NCBI RefSeq assembly: GCF_002902145.1
Contig: NZ_PPRF01000047.1
Span: 1-63,028, forward strand
DNA: 63,028 nt
Direction: 5' to 3'
Origin: Staphylococcus rostri
GTDB taxonomy: Bacteria; Bacillota; Bacilli; Staphylococcales; Staphylococcaceae
Shown: in pieces, positions 27,912-41,712 of the stretch
Numbering within the stretch: position 1 is the stretch's first letter
How the letters are laid out: each line of letters opens with the position of its first letter
Notes under the pieces: generated by a model
Told to the model about the DNA's origin: nothing
The model's database searches: none
Seen by the model: the letters and a program-made list of their open reading frames with translations, nothing else
Position numbers and translations under genes: made by a program

Positions 27912-28012
27912 TTTACGTGTTGAACATAAAATAATTACGCGTTTGGGCATGAAATTTCGCCGATAAAAAGGTATAATATACTAGGTGAGCAATTACGAAT
28001 GGAGTGATAAAT

Positions 28013-28234
28013 TTGGCTGAGGAAGTTATTGTCGACAGCGTGCTGACGTTAGGTCAGTTTTTGAATTATGAAGGCATCATTGAATCAGGTGGCCAAGCGA
28101 AATGGTTTTTACAAGAATATGAGGTGTTTTTGAACGGAGCGCATGAAACACGTCGTGGTAAAAAACTTGACGATGGCGATGTGGTTGAGATTCCTGAAGT
28201 AGGATCTTATGTCATAAAAATTGGTGCACAATGA
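28013..28234 (+). CDS. yaaA: S4-domain RNA-binding protein YaaA
   Basis: The 73-aa product is an S4-domain protein ([20 protein letters not shown] and [12 protein letters not shown]). Such proteins occur between dnaN and recF in Firmicutes and probably bind RNA, perhaps on the ribosome. The TTG at 28013 is preferred, with GGAGTG six bases upstream and an N-terminus like the S. aureus protein; an in-frame GTG at 28004 is inside that site. The stop overlaps recF by four bases (ATGA), so recF is coupled to it. Confidence 0.9.
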   Translation: MAEEVIVDSVLTLGQFLNYEGIIESGGQAKWFLQEYEVFLNGAHETRRGKKLDDGDVVEIPEVGSYVIKIGAQ

Positions 28235-29346
28235 AGTTAACAACACTCCAGTTGGAAAACTACCGGAACTATGAGCATGTGCTATTAGAATGCCATCCGG
28301 AAGTCAACATACTCATTGGAGAAAATGCACAAGGAAAAACCAACTTACTTGAGTCAATTTATACATTGGCCTTAGCTAAAAGTCACAGAACAACGAACGA
28401 TAGAGAGCTTATTCGATTTGATGCAGAATATGCTAAAATAGAGGGTGAACTGAGCTTTAGATATGGCAGTATGCCACTTACGATGTTTATTACGAAAAAG
28501 GGCAAAAAAGCCAAGGTGAATCATTTAGAGCAGAGTCGTTTGACGCAATATATCGGACATTTGAATGTCGTCCTGTTTGCACCTGAAGACCTCAATATTG
28601 TGAAGGGCTCCCCTCAAGTGAGACGTCGTTTTATAGATATGGAGCTTGGACAGATTTCAAGTCTATATCTCAATGATTTATCCCAATATCAGCGCATACT
28701 TAAACAGCGCAATCATTATTTAAAACAACTGCAACTCAAACAACAAAAAGATACGACAATGCTAGAGGTACTGAACCAACAGTTTGCAACATATGCGGTT
28801 AAAGTGACGTTAAGACGCCAGCAGTTTATTGCGGAACTTGAGACACTTGCTGCGCCGATTCATTCGGGGATAACGAACGGTAAAGAGACGCTCACATTGC
28901 AATATTTACCAAGTATCAAGTTAGAAGACACCCCGCAGAATGAGGACGACTTAATCAACGAGGTATTTGAGACACTCCAAGCATCGTTGAAGAAAGAGAT
29001 TGAGCGGGGTGTTAGCATGCAAGGACCCCATCGAGATGACTTAGGATTTAAAGTCAACGGGATGGATGCACAAACGTTCGGTTCTCAAGGACAACAACGT
29101 ACAACAGCACTCTCAATCAAGCTGGCAGAAATTGAATTAATGCATCAAGAAGTGGGGGAATACCCCATTTTATTACTTGATGACGTATTAAGTGAATTAG
29201 ACGATTCTCGACAGACACACTTGTTGAGTACGATACAGCATAAAGTACAGACATTTGTTACAACAACATCAGTGGACGGCATCGATCATGAAATTATGAA
29301 AGATGCAAAAGTGTATCGAATCGCAGAAGGAAATATTAAGAAATAG
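28231..29346 (+). CDS. recF: DNA replication and repair protein RecF
   Basis: The 371-aa product is an SMC-like ABC ATPase with Walker [16 protein letters not shown] near residue 31, the signature region [16 protein letters not shown] and Walker [17 protein letters not shown]. RecF with RecO and RecR loads RecA at single-strand gaps. It overlaps yaaA by four bases and is followed within a few bases by gyrB, giving a yaaA-recF-gyrB-gyrA transcript. Confidence 0.97.
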   Translation: MKLTTLQLENYRNYEHVLLECHPEVNILIGENAQGKTNLLESIYTLALAKSHRTTNDRELIRFDAEYAKIEGELSFRYGSMPLTMFITKKGKKAKVNHLEQSRLTQYIGHLNVVLFAPEDLNIVKGSPQVRRRFIDMELGQISSLYLNDLSQYQRILKQRNHYLKQLQLKQQKDTTMLEVLNQQFATYAVKVTLRRQQFIAELETLAAPIHSGITNGKETLTLQYLPSIKLEDTPQNEDDLINEVFETLQASLKKEIERGVSMQGPHRDDLGFKVNGMDAQTFGSQGQQRTTALSIKLAEIELMHQEVGEYPILLLDDVLSELDDSRQTHLLSTIQHKVQTFVTTTSVDGIDHEIMKDAKVYRIAEGNIKK

Positions 29347-31290
<1,944 letters not shown>

Positions 31291-31326
31291 CATATACACT
31301 TGAAAAATGAGAAGGAGGATATCTTG

Positions 31327-33909
31327 ATGGCTGAAACATCTGAATCAAGAATTAATGAACGGAATATCAGCAGAGAGATGCGAGAATCATTTTTGGACTA
31401 TGCCATGAGTGTTATCGTATCTCGTGCATTGCCAGACGTACGAGATGGGTTGAAGCCTGTACATCGCCGTATACTTTATGGATTGAATGAACAAGGCATG
31501 ACGCCAGATAAACCATACAAAAAATCAGCGCGTATCGTCGGGGACGTTATGGGTAAATATCACCCACACGGTGACTCGTCAATTTATGAAGCGATGGTGC
31601 GTATGGCACAAGAATTCAGCTACCGTTATCCACTTGTAGATGGTCAAGGGAACTTTGGTTCAATGGATGGCGACGGTGCGGCTGCGATGCGTTATACGGA
31701 AGCACGTATGACGAAGTTGGCTTTGGAACTTTTAAGAGATATTAACAAAGATACGATTGACTTTATTGATAACTATGATGGTAATGAGCGCGAACCAAGC
31801 GTGTTACCGTCACGTTTCCCTAACTTATTAGTGAACGGTGCATCAGGGATTGCGGTAGGGATGGCAACGAACATTCCACCACATAATATGCGTGAAGTGA
31901 TTGATGGCGTATTGAGCCTCAGTCGCAACCCGGATATTTCGACTGCAGAGTTGATGGAAGACATTCAAGGACCAGACTTCCCAACAGCAGGTTTGATTCT
32001 CGGTAAGAGCGGTATTCGCCGTGCTTATGAGACGGGACGCGGATCGATTATAATGCGTGCCAAAGCAGATATTGAATCACGTGGTGGCGGTCGTGAACGT
32101 ATTATCGTTACAGAAATACCGTACCAAGTGAACAAGGCACGTATGATTGAAAAGATTGCGGACCTTGTACGCGATAAGAAAATTGAAGGTATTACAGACT
32201 TACGTGATGAAACGAGCTTACGTACAGGCGTGCGTATTGTGATTGATGTGCGTAAAGACGCAAATGCAAGTGTCATACTGAACAATTTGTACAAGCAGAC
32301 CCCATTACAAACATCATTTGGCGTTAACATGATTGCGTTGGTGAACGGACGTCCACAGCTTATTACGTTGAAAGAGGCGTTATATCACTACTTAGAACAC
32401 CAAAAAGAAGTCGTGCGTCGTCGTACGGCCTACAATTTACGTAAAGCGAAAGATCGCGCACATATTCTTGAAGGGCTACGTATTGCGCTAGACCATATCG
32501 ATGAGATTATTACGATTATCCGTGAATCAGAAACAGATAAAGTAGCAATGGATAGCTTACAAGCACGTTTTGCATTGTCAGATCGCCAAGCACAAGCGAT
32601 TTTAGATATGCGTCTACGTCGTTTGACAGGTTTAGAGCGTGACAAGATTGAAAATGAATATAACGAGCTGATTGCTTACATAGCTGAGTTAGAAGAGATT
32701 CTTGCAGATGAAGAGAAGTTATTAGAACTCGTACGTGAAGAGTTAACAGACATCAAGGAACGCTATGGTGATGATCGTCGTACAGAAATTCAATTAGGCG
32801 GTGTTGATAACCTTGAAGATGAAGACTTGATTCCTGAAGAACAAATTGTCATTTCATTGAGTCACAATAACTACATCAAACGTCTTCCTGTATCAACGTA
32901 TCGTGCACAAAACAGAGGCGGTCGTGGTGTTCAAGGTATGAATACGCTTGAAGACGATTTTGTCAGCCAACTGGTTACAACAAGCACGCACGATGATGTC
33001 CTGTTCTTTACGAATAAAGGGCGCGTTTATAAGTTGAGAGGTTATGAAGTACCGGAACTCTCACGTCAGTCTAAAGGGATCCCAGTGGTCAATGCGATTG
33101 CGCTTGAGAATGATGAAGTTATCAGCACAATGATTGCGGTAAAAGACTTAAACTCTGAAGATGACTTCTTAGTCTTTGTAACGAAAAAAGGTTTGGTTAA
33201 GCGTTCAGCATTGAGCAACTTCAATCGCATTAACAAAAACGGTAAGATTGCGATTAAGTTTAGAGATGACGATGAACTTGTAGCGGTACGTCTTACAGAT
33301 GGCGACAAAGACATATTGATTGGTACATCTCAAGCATCACTCATCCGTTTTAAAGAGACGGATATTCGTGCGATGAGTCGAATTGCGTCAGGTGTGAAGG
33401 GTATTACACTACGCGGAGATGATGAGGTTATTGGTCTAGGTGTCGCTGACGAAGATAACAAAGCTGAGATTCTCGTCGTAACTGAAAAAGGTTACGGTAA
33501 GCGTACATCAATTAGTGAATATCGTTTATCACGCCGAGCAGGTATGGGTATTAAGACGGCGAATATTACAGAGCGTAATGGTAAGCTGGTATGTATTGCG
33601 ACAGTCGAAGGTAATGAAGATATTATGGTTGTAACCGATCATGGTGTTATCATTCGTATGGAAGTAGAAGACATCTCTGTCAATGGCCGTAACACGCAAG
33701 GGGTTCGTTTGATTCGTTTAGACGACGATCAATTCGTATCAACAGTTGCTAAGGTGAAACAAGAACCTGAAGACCTAGAAGCGGACGAACAAGACGGAAC
33801 GGTGTCTAAAGATACTGAAGTAACAGAAGCACCATCTGAAGGACCAGAAACATTAAGAGAAGACTTTATGGCACGTGTTGAAGAAGACATTGCCAATGAA
33901 GACGAATAA
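31327..33909 (+). CDS. gyrA: DNA gyrase subunit A
   Basis: The 860-aa product starts at ATG 31327 behind AAGGAGG. The breakage-reunion domain holds the catalytic tyrosine in [10 protein letters not shown] (about residue 123). The quinolone-resistance region reads [18 protein letters not shown], with serines 84 and 85 and glutamate 88 as in susceptible S. aureus. The beta-pinwheel wrapping domain has the GyrA box [10 protein letters not shown]. The acidic tail is shorter than in S. aureus as I recall it. A bidirectional terminator follows. Confidence 0.98.
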   Translation: MAETSESRINERNISREMRESFLDYAMSVIVSRALPDVRDGLKPVHRRILYGLNEQGMTPDKPYKKSARIVGDVMGKYHPHGDSSIYEAMVRMAQEFSYRYPLVDGQGNFGSMDGDGAAAMRYTEARMTKLALELLRDINKDTIDFIDNYDGNEREPSVLPSRFPNLLVNGASGIAVGMATNIPPHNMREVIDGVLSLSRNPDISTAELMEDIQGPDFPTAGLILGKSGIRRAYETGRGSIIMRAKADIESRGGGRERIIVTEIPYQVNKARMIEKIADLVRDKKIEGITDLRDETSLRTGVRIVIDVRKDANASVILNNLYKQTPLQTSFGVNMIALVNGRPQLITLKEALYHYLEHQKEVVRRRTAYNLRKAKDRAHILEGLRIALDHIDEIITIIRESETDKVAMDSLQARFALSDRQAQAILDMRLRRLTGLERDKIENEYNELIAYIAELEEILADEEKLLELVREELTDIKERYGDDRRTEIQLGGVDNLEDEDLIPEEQIVISLSHNNYIKRLPVSTYRAQNRGGRGVQGMNTLEDDFVSQLVTTSTHDDVLFFTNKGRVYKLRGYEVPELSRQSKGIPVVNAIALENDEVISTMIAVKDLNSEDDFLVFVTKKGLVKRSALSNFNRINKNGKIAIKFRDDDELVAVRLTDGDKDILIGTSQASLIRFKETDIRAMSRIASGVKGITLRGDDEVIGLGVADEDNKAEILVVTEKGYGKRTSISEYRLSRRAGMGIKTANITERNGKLVCIATVEGNEDIMVVTDHGVIIRMEVEDISVNGRNTQGVRLIRLDDDQFVSTVAKVKQEPEDLEADEQDGTVSKDTEVTEAPSEGPETLREDFMARVEEDIANEDE

Positions 33910-33916
33910 GCATAAC

Positions 33917-33963
33917 AAAAAAAGAAGGTTTGAGCACATGATTGCGTGCTGAACCTTCTTTTT
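33917..33963. terminator. Bidirectional terminator between gyrA and nnrD
   Basis: AAAGAAGGTTTGAGCAC pairs with GTGCTGAACCTTCTTT with one unpaired difference, with A and T runs at both ends. Confidence 0.9.
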
Positions 33964-33973
33964 GTATGTGTAT

Positions 33974-34786
33974 TTATTGTTCGAGCTGTTTCATTGCGTA
34001 TGGGATTTCATCGATGATTTTTGATGGTGGAACCACATACATATCTTTGGAAAGTTTTTCACCAATATAGCTATGTGTGTAGGCTGCGCTTGTTACAGCA
34101 TCAATCGTATCATCAAATTGACCGATAAAGCTCGTAATCATCCCTGCTAATGTATCGCCCATGCCACCTGTCGCCATTGCAGGTGTGCCGATTTCTAACT
34201 TATATTCATTATCTCTAAAGAAAATCTCTGTACCATGTTTCTTCAAGACAACCGTTGCGCCAATCTTGTCAACCGCTGCACGATTGCGCTCATACGTCTG
34301 TTCCTCTATTGGAATACCACTTAGACGCTCCCATTCCTTTTGATGTGGTGTGTAGATGATTTTACAAGGTGGGATTTCTGGTTTGAGCTTACTCATGATA
34401 GATATCGCATCGCCATCAACGATCAATGTATGGTGCGATTGAATATTTTGTAGCAAGAATGTCATTGCATTGTTCCCTTTAAAGTCTAGACCGAGTCCAG
34501 GACCGATTAAGATACAGTCCGATTGTTCGATGACCTTTGTGAGCTTTTTCGTATCATTAATGTCAATGACCATTGCTTCTGGACAGCGTGAATGGAGTGC
34601 GACGTGGTTCGTTGGATGTGTTGCTACCGTAATCAGACCACTGCCACTGTAGACACAGGCACGTGCGGCTAGCATAATTGCGCCACCTAAAGTCGCATTG
34701 CCGCCAATCAGTAGAATACGGCCATAGTCCCCTTTATGTGTATCCTCTTTGCGTTTCGGTATTTTAACATCCGACAATATTTCCAT
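33974..34786 (-). CDS. nnrD: ADP-dependent NAD(P)H-hydrate dehydratase
   Basis: The 270-aa product is the C-terminal-type YjeF kinase-like domain. Conserved segments are HKGDYGRILLIGGN, GSGLITVAT, IGPGLG and GGMGDTLAGMI. It repairs damaged, hydrated NADH and NADPH by dehydration using ADP. There is no fused epimerase domain. The ATG at 34786 has AGGAGG eight bases upstream; the longer frame to 34852 has no such site. Its leftward position between gyrA and hutH is the staphylococcal order. Confidence 0.93.
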   Translation of the reverse strand: MEILSDVKIPKRKEDTHKGDYGRILLIGGNATLGGAIMLAARACVYSGSGLITVATHPTNHVALHSRCPEAMVIDINDTKKLTKVIEQSDCILIGPGLGLDFKGNNAMTFLLQNIQSHHTLIVDGDAISIMSKLKPEIPPCKIIYTPHQKEWERLSGIPIEEQTYERNRAAVDKIGATVVLKKHGTEIFFRDNEYKLEIGTPAMATGGMGDTLAGMITSFIGQFDDTIDAVTSAAYTHSYIGEKLSKDMYVVPPSKIIDEIPYAMKQLEQ

Positions 34787-34998
34787 AGAGCAAGACCTCC
34801 TATCTGGTATTTCCGATATTACAACAAGATATGATATACGCGCATGTGCCATTCGTCAATAGATAAAATAAGGCGTTTTAGCATACTAGTCTAGTAACGC
34901 GCTACCTGATAACGAATATTGTCACAACTATTGTGTAACTTGTTCCTGAATCCTATACTGAAGAAGGATGGTAAGAAATAACAAAGGGGTTGAATCAT

Positions 34999-36501
34999 AT
35001 GCGTTTATATTTAACAGGTAATGAATTAAGTATTGATGATATTCGGACGTTTCTCTCTCAAGAAGGAACGGTAGAAATTACTTCAGAAGCGCTGGAACGT
35101 GTCAAAGCAAGTCGTGCAACCGTTGAACGTATTATCGCTAACAAGGAAACGATATACGGTATTACAACAGGATTTGGACTGTTCAGTGACGTATTAATTG
35201 ACCCGTCACAGTATAATCAACTGCAGGTCAATTTGATTCGTTCACATGCGTGCGGTGTCGGTAAACCATTTGAACAAAATGTCGCGCTCGTAATGATGGT
35301 GTTAAGACTAAACACGTTATTGAAAGGTCACTCAGGTGCGACGGTTGATTTAGTGAGACAACTTCAATATTTTATCAATCAACGTATTATTCCAGTGATT
35401 CCACAACAGGGCTCACTCGGAGCGTCAGGAGACTTGGCACCACTTTCTCACTTGGCATTAGCTTTGATAGGGGAGGGGGAAGTCTATTATGAAGGGCAAG
35501 TTTTAGACAGCTCGGATGTCTTAAAACGTTTAGATAGAGCGCCGTTAGTATTGCAAGCGAAGGAAGGACTGGCATTGATTAATGGTACGCAGGCAATGAC
35601 TGCACAAGGTGTGATTACATTTATCGAAGCGGAGAGTCTAGCGTATCAGTCAGAGTGGATTGCTTCATTGAAACACCAAGCATTGCGAGGAATTACGGAT
35701 GCGTATCATCAATCGATACATATTGTGCGTAACTTTGATGAACAGACAGCTGTAGCAAGACGGATGTTAGACTGGCTTGAAGGTTCATCATTAACGACAC
35801 GTCAAGGGGAACTACGTGTGCAAGATCCATACACATTGCGTTGTATTCCACAGATTCACGGTGCCAGTTTCCAAGTGTTCAACTATGTACGAGAGAAGTT
35901 AGCACATGAGATGAACGCGGCCAACGATAACCCGCTTATTTTTGATGAAGGCGATGAGACATTAGTTATCTCTGGTGGTAACTTCCATGGACAACCGATC
36001 GCATTTGCGTTAGATTTCTTGAAAATTGGGATGAGTGAGCTCGGGAATGTGTCAGAGCGACGTCTTGAGCGTCTCGTTAATCCACAATTGAATGGTGGAT
36101 TGCCAGCATTTTTAAGTCCAGAACCTGGTTTGCAAAGTGGAGCGATGATTATGCAGTATGCGGCCGCAAGTCTTGTGTCTGAGAATAAGACGCTCGCACA
36201 TCCGGCAAGTGTGGACTCAATACCATCGTCAGCAAACCAAGAAGATCATGTCTCAATGGGAACAATTGCGGCAAGACATGGCTATCAAATATTAGAAAAT
36301 GTACGTCGTGTGTTAGCGATAGAAACAATTATTGCCTTGCAAGCCGTGGAATTAAGGGGTGTAGACGGACTGTCACCAAAAACACGTGAACAATACGATA
36401 AGTTGCGTGAAATCGTCCCATCCATCACGGAAGATAGACAATTTCATAAAGATATCGAACAAGTGGCGAATTATTTACAAAAAATTTCTTATTATGAATA
36501 G
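34999..36501 (+). CDS. hutH: Histidine ammonia-lyase
   Basis: The 500-aa product is a complete HAL. The MIO cofactor forms from the Ala-Ser-Gly in [19 protein letters not shown] (about residues 135-153). Other family segments are [30 protein letters not shown] and [12 protein letters not shown]. It removes ammonia from histidine to give urocanate, the first step of histidine use; the other hut genes are not in the window. The ATG at 34999 has AAAGGGG upstream; a TTG at 34990 is less likely. It is transcribed toward the serS T-box leader. Confidence 0.96.
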   Translation: MRLYLTGNELSIDDIRTFLSQEGTVEITSEALERVKASRATVERIIANKETIYGITTGFGLFSDVLIDPSQYNQLQVNLIRSHACGVGKPFEQNVALVMMVLRLNTLLKGHSGATVDLVRQLQYFINQRIIPVIPQQGSLGASGDLAPLSHLALALIGEGEVYYEGQVLDSSDVLKRLDRAPLVLQAKEGLALINGTQAMTAQGVITFIEAESLAYQSEWIASLKHQALRGITDAYHQSIHIVRNFDEQTAVARRMLDWLEGSSLTTRQGELRVQDPYTLRCIPQIHGASFQVFNYVREKLAHEMNAANDNPLIFDEGDETLVISGGNFHGQPIAFALDFLKIGMSELGNVSERRLERLVNPQLNGGLPAFLSPEPGLQSGAMIMQYAAASLVSENKTLAHPASVDSIPSSANQEDHVSMGTIAARHGYQILENVRRVLAIETIIALQAVELRGVDGLSPKTREQYDKLREIVPSITEDRQFHKDIEQVANYLQKISYYE

Positions 36502-36565
36502 GCTTGCAAAACGAAAAATACTCTGCTATATTATAAGTAAATTCAGATATTTAATTGTTTGTGGA

Positions 36566-38112
<1,547 letters not shown>

Positions 38113-38153
38113 TAATCGGTACCAATTTTTCTCTCTAAATATAGATAAATAGA

Positions 38154-38198
38154 AGACCTTTTAAAGTTGACTCTCTCTCGCTTTAAGAGGTCTTTTTA
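38154..38198 (+). terminator. Terminator of serS
   Basis: AGACCTTTTAAAG (38154-38166) pairs with CTTTAAGAGGTCT (38181-38193) with one mismatch, then TTTTT. Downstream, 38273-38287 repeats one arm of the rnpA terminator. Confidence 0.85.
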
Positions 38199-38377
38199 AT
38201 ATTTTAAGACTGCCTTCACGCTACATTTGTCAGAAAATTACGTTAAATAAAACGTTGATTTAACGGCGTTTTTAGACTTCGGTTTGTATGCGTGCACTAT
38301 GGCGTTCTACTAATCTTATAGATTTCGTCAACTTTTTGTAATATAATAAATTTAATTTTTATGAAAGGGCGGATAGT

Positions 38378-39070
38378 ATGGCGTATATGACATTTAAGCA
38401 AGGCGTGAAAGACTGTATACCGACACTTCTTGGCTATGCAGGTATCGGATTTTCCTTTGGTGTCGTAGGGAGTGCATCTGGATTTAATATTTTTGAGATT
38501 GCACTATTATCCATTCTCATATACGCCGGATCAGCACAATTTGTCGTGATTGCCTTAATGGCCGTACATACACCTGTTTGGGTCATTGTGCTGACAACAT
38601 TTATTGTGAACAGTCGTATGTTTTTATTGAGTATGACGTTAGCCCCTTCCTTTAAACATGAAACACTTTGGCACCGCATAGGGATTGGTACGTTGTTGAC
38701 TGATGAAACGTTCGGTGTCGCAATTACTCCATATTCAAAAGGGGAGACGATAGGACGGCATTGGATGCATGGCTTAAACATCACGGCGTATACTTTTTGG
38801 ATATTAATGTCAGTGCTCGGTGCGGCGTTTGGTGATTTTATCAGTCACCCAGAATCATTCGGTTTAGATTACGCCATTCTAGGCATGTTCGTCTTTCTAA
38901 CCGCTGCGCAATTTGAAGGGCTACAGCAATCCAAGCTGCGTCTTTATCTATTATTAATGCTCGTAGTGATTGCCTTGATGCTCATTCTAAGTCTGTTCAT
39001 GCCGTCTTACTTAGCGATTATTATTGCGTCTGTATTAACAGCGACATTAGGGATGGTGATGGATCAATGA
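38378..39070 (+). CDS. azlC: Branched-chain amino acid exporter large subunit AzlC
   Basis: The 230-aa membrane protein of the AzlC family has GYAGIGFSFGVVGSASGF near the start and YAGSAQFVVIALMA in the first half, with about seven to eight hydrophobic helices. With AzlD it exports branched-chain amino acids or analogues such as azaleucine. It is coupled to azlD by a four-base overlap. The pair sits between serS and metX in staphylococci. Confidence 0.93.
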   Translation: MAYMTFKQGVKDCIPTLLGYAGIGFSFGVVGSASGFNIFEIALLSILIYAGSAQFVVIALMAVHTPVWVIVLTTFIVNSRMFLLSMTLAPSFKHETLWHRIGIGTLLTDETFGVAITPYSKGETIGRHWMHGLNITAYTFWILMSVLGAAFGDFISHPESFGLDYAILGMFVFLTAAQFEGLQQSKLRLYLLLMLVVIALMLILSLFMPSYLAIIIASVLTATLGMVMDQ

Positions 39071-39396
39071 CATTCTACTTTTTAAGTGCCGTTATTTTAT
39101 CATGTATTGTGACGTTGCTTGTACGTGTGACACCGCTCGTACTCATTTCACGCTTAGAGTTATCTGAGAAAGTCATTAAGTGGTTATCGTTTATACCCAT
39201 TACGTTATTTACCGCGCTCGTTGTAGACGGCTTAATACAACAACACGATGGCACATTTGGATACACGATTAATTGGATCTTTCTTATCGCGCTTGTGCCA
39301 ACGATATTGATCGCATTGCGTACGCGAAGTTTAACGATGACTGTTATCGTAGGCATGGTAACGGTAGCCATATTAAGAATGGCAACGTTATTTTAA
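39067..39396 (+). CDS. azlD: Branched-chain amino acid exporter small subunit AzlD
   Basis: The 109-aa product is a small hydrophobic protein with about four helices (SAVILSCIVTLLVRVTPLVLIS start). It is the AzlD partner of AzlC and overlaps it by four bases. No strong terminator was seen before the SAM riboswitch that follows. Confidence 0.92.
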   Translation: MTFYFLSAVILSCIVTLLVRVTPLVLISRLELSEKVIKWLSFIPITLFTALVVDGLIQQHDGTFGYTINWIFLIALVPTILIALRTRSLTMTVIVGMVTVAILRMATLF

Positions 39397-39455
39397 TTTG
39401 TTGTGTTATTGCTTTAAATGGTGTATCATAACACTAAATCTAAATATTACAAAAA

Positions 39456-39606
39456 CTTATTCAGAGAAGCTGAGGGATTTGGCCCGTTGACGCTTCAGCA
39501 ACCACTTATAGCTAAGTACGGTGCTACTACCAACGATTGAAGTCGAATGATAAGTCATATACATTACTAGGCTGTATCGTTGTTAATTCAATGATACAGT
39601 TTTTAA
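39456..39606 (+). promoter_or_regulatory. SAM-I (S-box) riboswitch of metX
   Basis: The aptamer has CTTAT (39456-39460) closing with ATAAG (39550-39554), the core AGAGAAGCTGAGGGATTTGG and CCCGTTGACGCTTCAGCAACC. An expression platform follows: CTGTATCGTTG (39572-39582) pairs with CAATGATACAG (39589-39599), then a T run. High SAM should cause termination before metX. Confidence 0.96.
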
Positions 39607-39629
39607 TTTTTTAAAGGGGGACGCGTAGG

Positions 39630-40595
39630 ATGACCAATTATATTGTGGATACGTTACATTTAGGTGCATTTACGACAGAATCTGGTGAAACGATAGATGA
39701 TTTACAGTTGCGTTATGAGTATGTCGGATACAAAGGGCAACCGCTCGTGTTAGTTTGTCATGCATTAACGGGTAATCACTTAACATATGGGACAGATGAG
39801 CAGCCGGGCTGGTGGCGAGAAATTATCGATGGTGGCTATATGCCGTTTCATGATTATCAATTTTTAACGTTCAATGTGATTGGCAGTCCATTTGGTTCCA
39901 GTTCACGTGCGAACGACCGACATTTTCCAGAGCATTTAACGATGCGTGATATTGTGCGTGCAATTGAACTTGGTGTCAAAGCACTCGGTTATACAGAAAT
40001 TGATATTTTGATTGGTGCGTCTCTCGGCGGCATGCAAGTGATGGAATTACTATACAACCGTCAATTCCACGTAAAAAAAGCGGTCATTCTTGCCGCAACA
40101 GCTAAGACATCTTCGTATAGTCGCGCATTCAATGAAATTGCACGTCAGGCGATTCATTTAAGCGGTACAGACGGCTTAAGCATTGCGAGACAGCTTGGCT
40201 TTCTTACGTATCGCTCCTCTAAAAGTTACGAATCGCGCTTTACGCCAGATGAAGTGGTGGCATATCAAAAATATCAGGGAGATAAGTTCAAGGCGTCGTT
40301 CCATTTGGAGAGTTATTTAACACTGCTGGACGTCTTAGATAGTCATGATATTTATCGCAATCGTGCCGATGTGAGTGCGGTTTACCGTATGCTTGATACC
40401 AAAGTGCTGACGATTGGTTTTGCGGATGACTTATTGTATCCGGATGACCAGGTAGAAGCGGTAGGGCGACACTTCCGTTATCATCGTCATTTCTTCGTGC
40501 CAGACAATGTCGGACATGATGGCTTCCTACTTAACTTCAATGATTGGGCACCCTATTTGTATCATTTTTTGAAAGTTTCTCGTTTTCGTCGCTAA
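39630..40595 (+). CDS. metX: Homoserine O-acetyltransferase
   Basis: The 321-aa alpha/beta hydrolase-fold enzyme has the nucleophile in GASLGGMQ (about residue 131) and the histidine near the end in NVGHDGFLLNF. It activates homoserine with acetyl-CoA, feeding MetI. It belongs to the shorter MetX group. AAAGGGGG precedes the ATG. It is controlled by a SAM riboswitch while the rest of the pathway at 7709-14004 uses a Met T-box, so synthesis responds to both SAM and charged tRNA. Confidence 0.93.
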   Translation: MTNYIVDTLHLGAFTTESGETIDDLQLRYEYVGYKGQPLVLVCHALTGNHLTYGTDEQPGWWREIIDGGYMPFHDYQFLTFNVIGSPFGSSSRANDRHFPEHLTMRDIVRAIELGVKALGYTEIDILIGASLGGMQVMELLYNRQFHVKKAVILAATAKTSSYSRAFNEIARQAIHLSGTDGLSIARQLGFLTYRSSKSYESRFTPDEVVAYQKYQGDKFKASFHLESYLTLLDVLDSHDIYRNRADVSAVYRMLDTKVLTIGFADDLLYPDDQVEAVGRHFRYHRHFFVPDNVGHDGFLLNFNDWAPYLYHFLKVSRFRR

Positions 40596-40795
40596 ACTTA
40601 GACGGATATCCTACATTTTGTTATAATCAAAGGAATGAAGAAAGAAGCGGTAAGGACGCTAAGTAACAGTGTTAGAAATTGTACAAAGTGCCTTGCCGTT
40701 TTAGTATAATCCGGTACAGCGCAAGTCATTGTATTCATGTTACAAAGCCTGTAAAATAAGGGTTATAGAAATAAATTAGTTTGGAAGTGGCGTTA
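40596..40795 (+). promoter_or_regulatory. yybS upstream region with promoter-like sequence and hairpin
   Basis: TTAGAC (40598-40603), 18 bases and TATAAT (40622-40627) make a fair promoter. Shortly downstream, GCGGTAAGG (40647-40655) can pair with CCTTGCCGT (40691-40699), and a second TATAAT is at 40705-40710. The hairpin between the two -10 elements could be a terminator-like leader or a short RNA. Confidence 0.4.
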
Positions 40796-41701
40796 TTGTT
40801 TTCAAAAATTCAGTTTAAACCGATGATGCTATGCACACTTGCATGGATATTGGTCATCTTAGTGATACACTTCATACCGCCATTGGGATTATTTGTGGCG
40901 TTGTTTGCGACACTCCCAGGTATTATTTTGTGGCACCGCTCCATCCATTCCTTTGGTTTGAGCACGTTCATTACATTTATTTTCGCAACATTAACAGGCA
41001 ATGTGTTCGTTATGAGCTTTATGATCATTACATTTGTGATCAGCGCATTAATTGCACGTATGTTACAAATGCGCGCATCAAAAGAACGCATCCTATATAT
41101 GACAACTTTTGTTTCAAGTATTTTGACGTTAGGCGTCATCATGCTGTTACAAAGTATGCAACAATTACCATATGCACAAGAATTATTACAACCTTATCAA
41201 GCAATCGTCGATCAAACGATTGCAATGCAGGAGTTAGATAAGGCATCACAAGAAGTCTTAAATGCCTCAGTACAACAACTTGCGATACAGATTCCGGGCA
41301 TGGTCGTGATCACTTTAGCAATCTTTATGTTTGTGACACTCTTAATCATCTGTCCGATTCTGCGTAAATTCAAAATTGCAACACCTGTTTTTAGACCGCT
41401 TTATTTATGGCAGATGCAGCGTTCTATTTTCATCATTTATGCAATTGCTTTGTTAGTAGGTATGGCAACGGAACCTGCAACGACAATGAATAGTATTAGT
41501 GTCAACTTCCAAATCGTCTTAGGCTTTTTACTTGTGATTCAAGGCTTAAGCTTTATTCACTACGTATGTGCGATGAATCGTCTGCACATCAGTTTATCGA
41601 TTTTATTTGTGACGCTAGGTATTATTTTCTATCCACTGACACGATTAATTGGTTTGTTAGATATTGGTTTGAATTTAAAAAGTATGATTAATAAACGATA
41701 A
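40796..41701 (+). CDS. yybS: YybS family membrane protein (DUF2232)
   Basis: The roughly 301-aa membrane protein has about eight hydrophobic helices and belongs to the DUF2232/YybS family, which is regularly located before gdpP in Firmicutes. Its function is unknown. The start is uncertain: GGAAGTGG at 40783-40790 would serve the TTG at 40796, while TTG 40781 and GTG 40787 are also in frame. gdpP follows 11 bases after its stop, so the two are co-transcribed. Confidence 0.85.
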   Translation: MFSKIQFKPMMLCTLAWILVILVIHFIPPLGLFVALFATLPGIILWHRSIHSFGLSTFITFIFATLTGNVFVMSFMIITFVISALIARMLQMRASKERILYMTTFVSSILTLGVIMLLQSMQQLPYAQELLQPYQAIVDQTIAMQELDKASQEVLNASVQQLAIQIPGMVVITLAIFMFVTLLIICPILRKFKIATPVFRPLYLWQMQRSIFIIYAIALLVGMATEPATTMNSISVNFQIVLGFLLVIQGLSFIHYVCAMNRLHISLSILFVTLGIIFYPLTRLIGLLDIGLNLKSMINKR

Positions 41702-41712
41702 GAGGTGACAAA

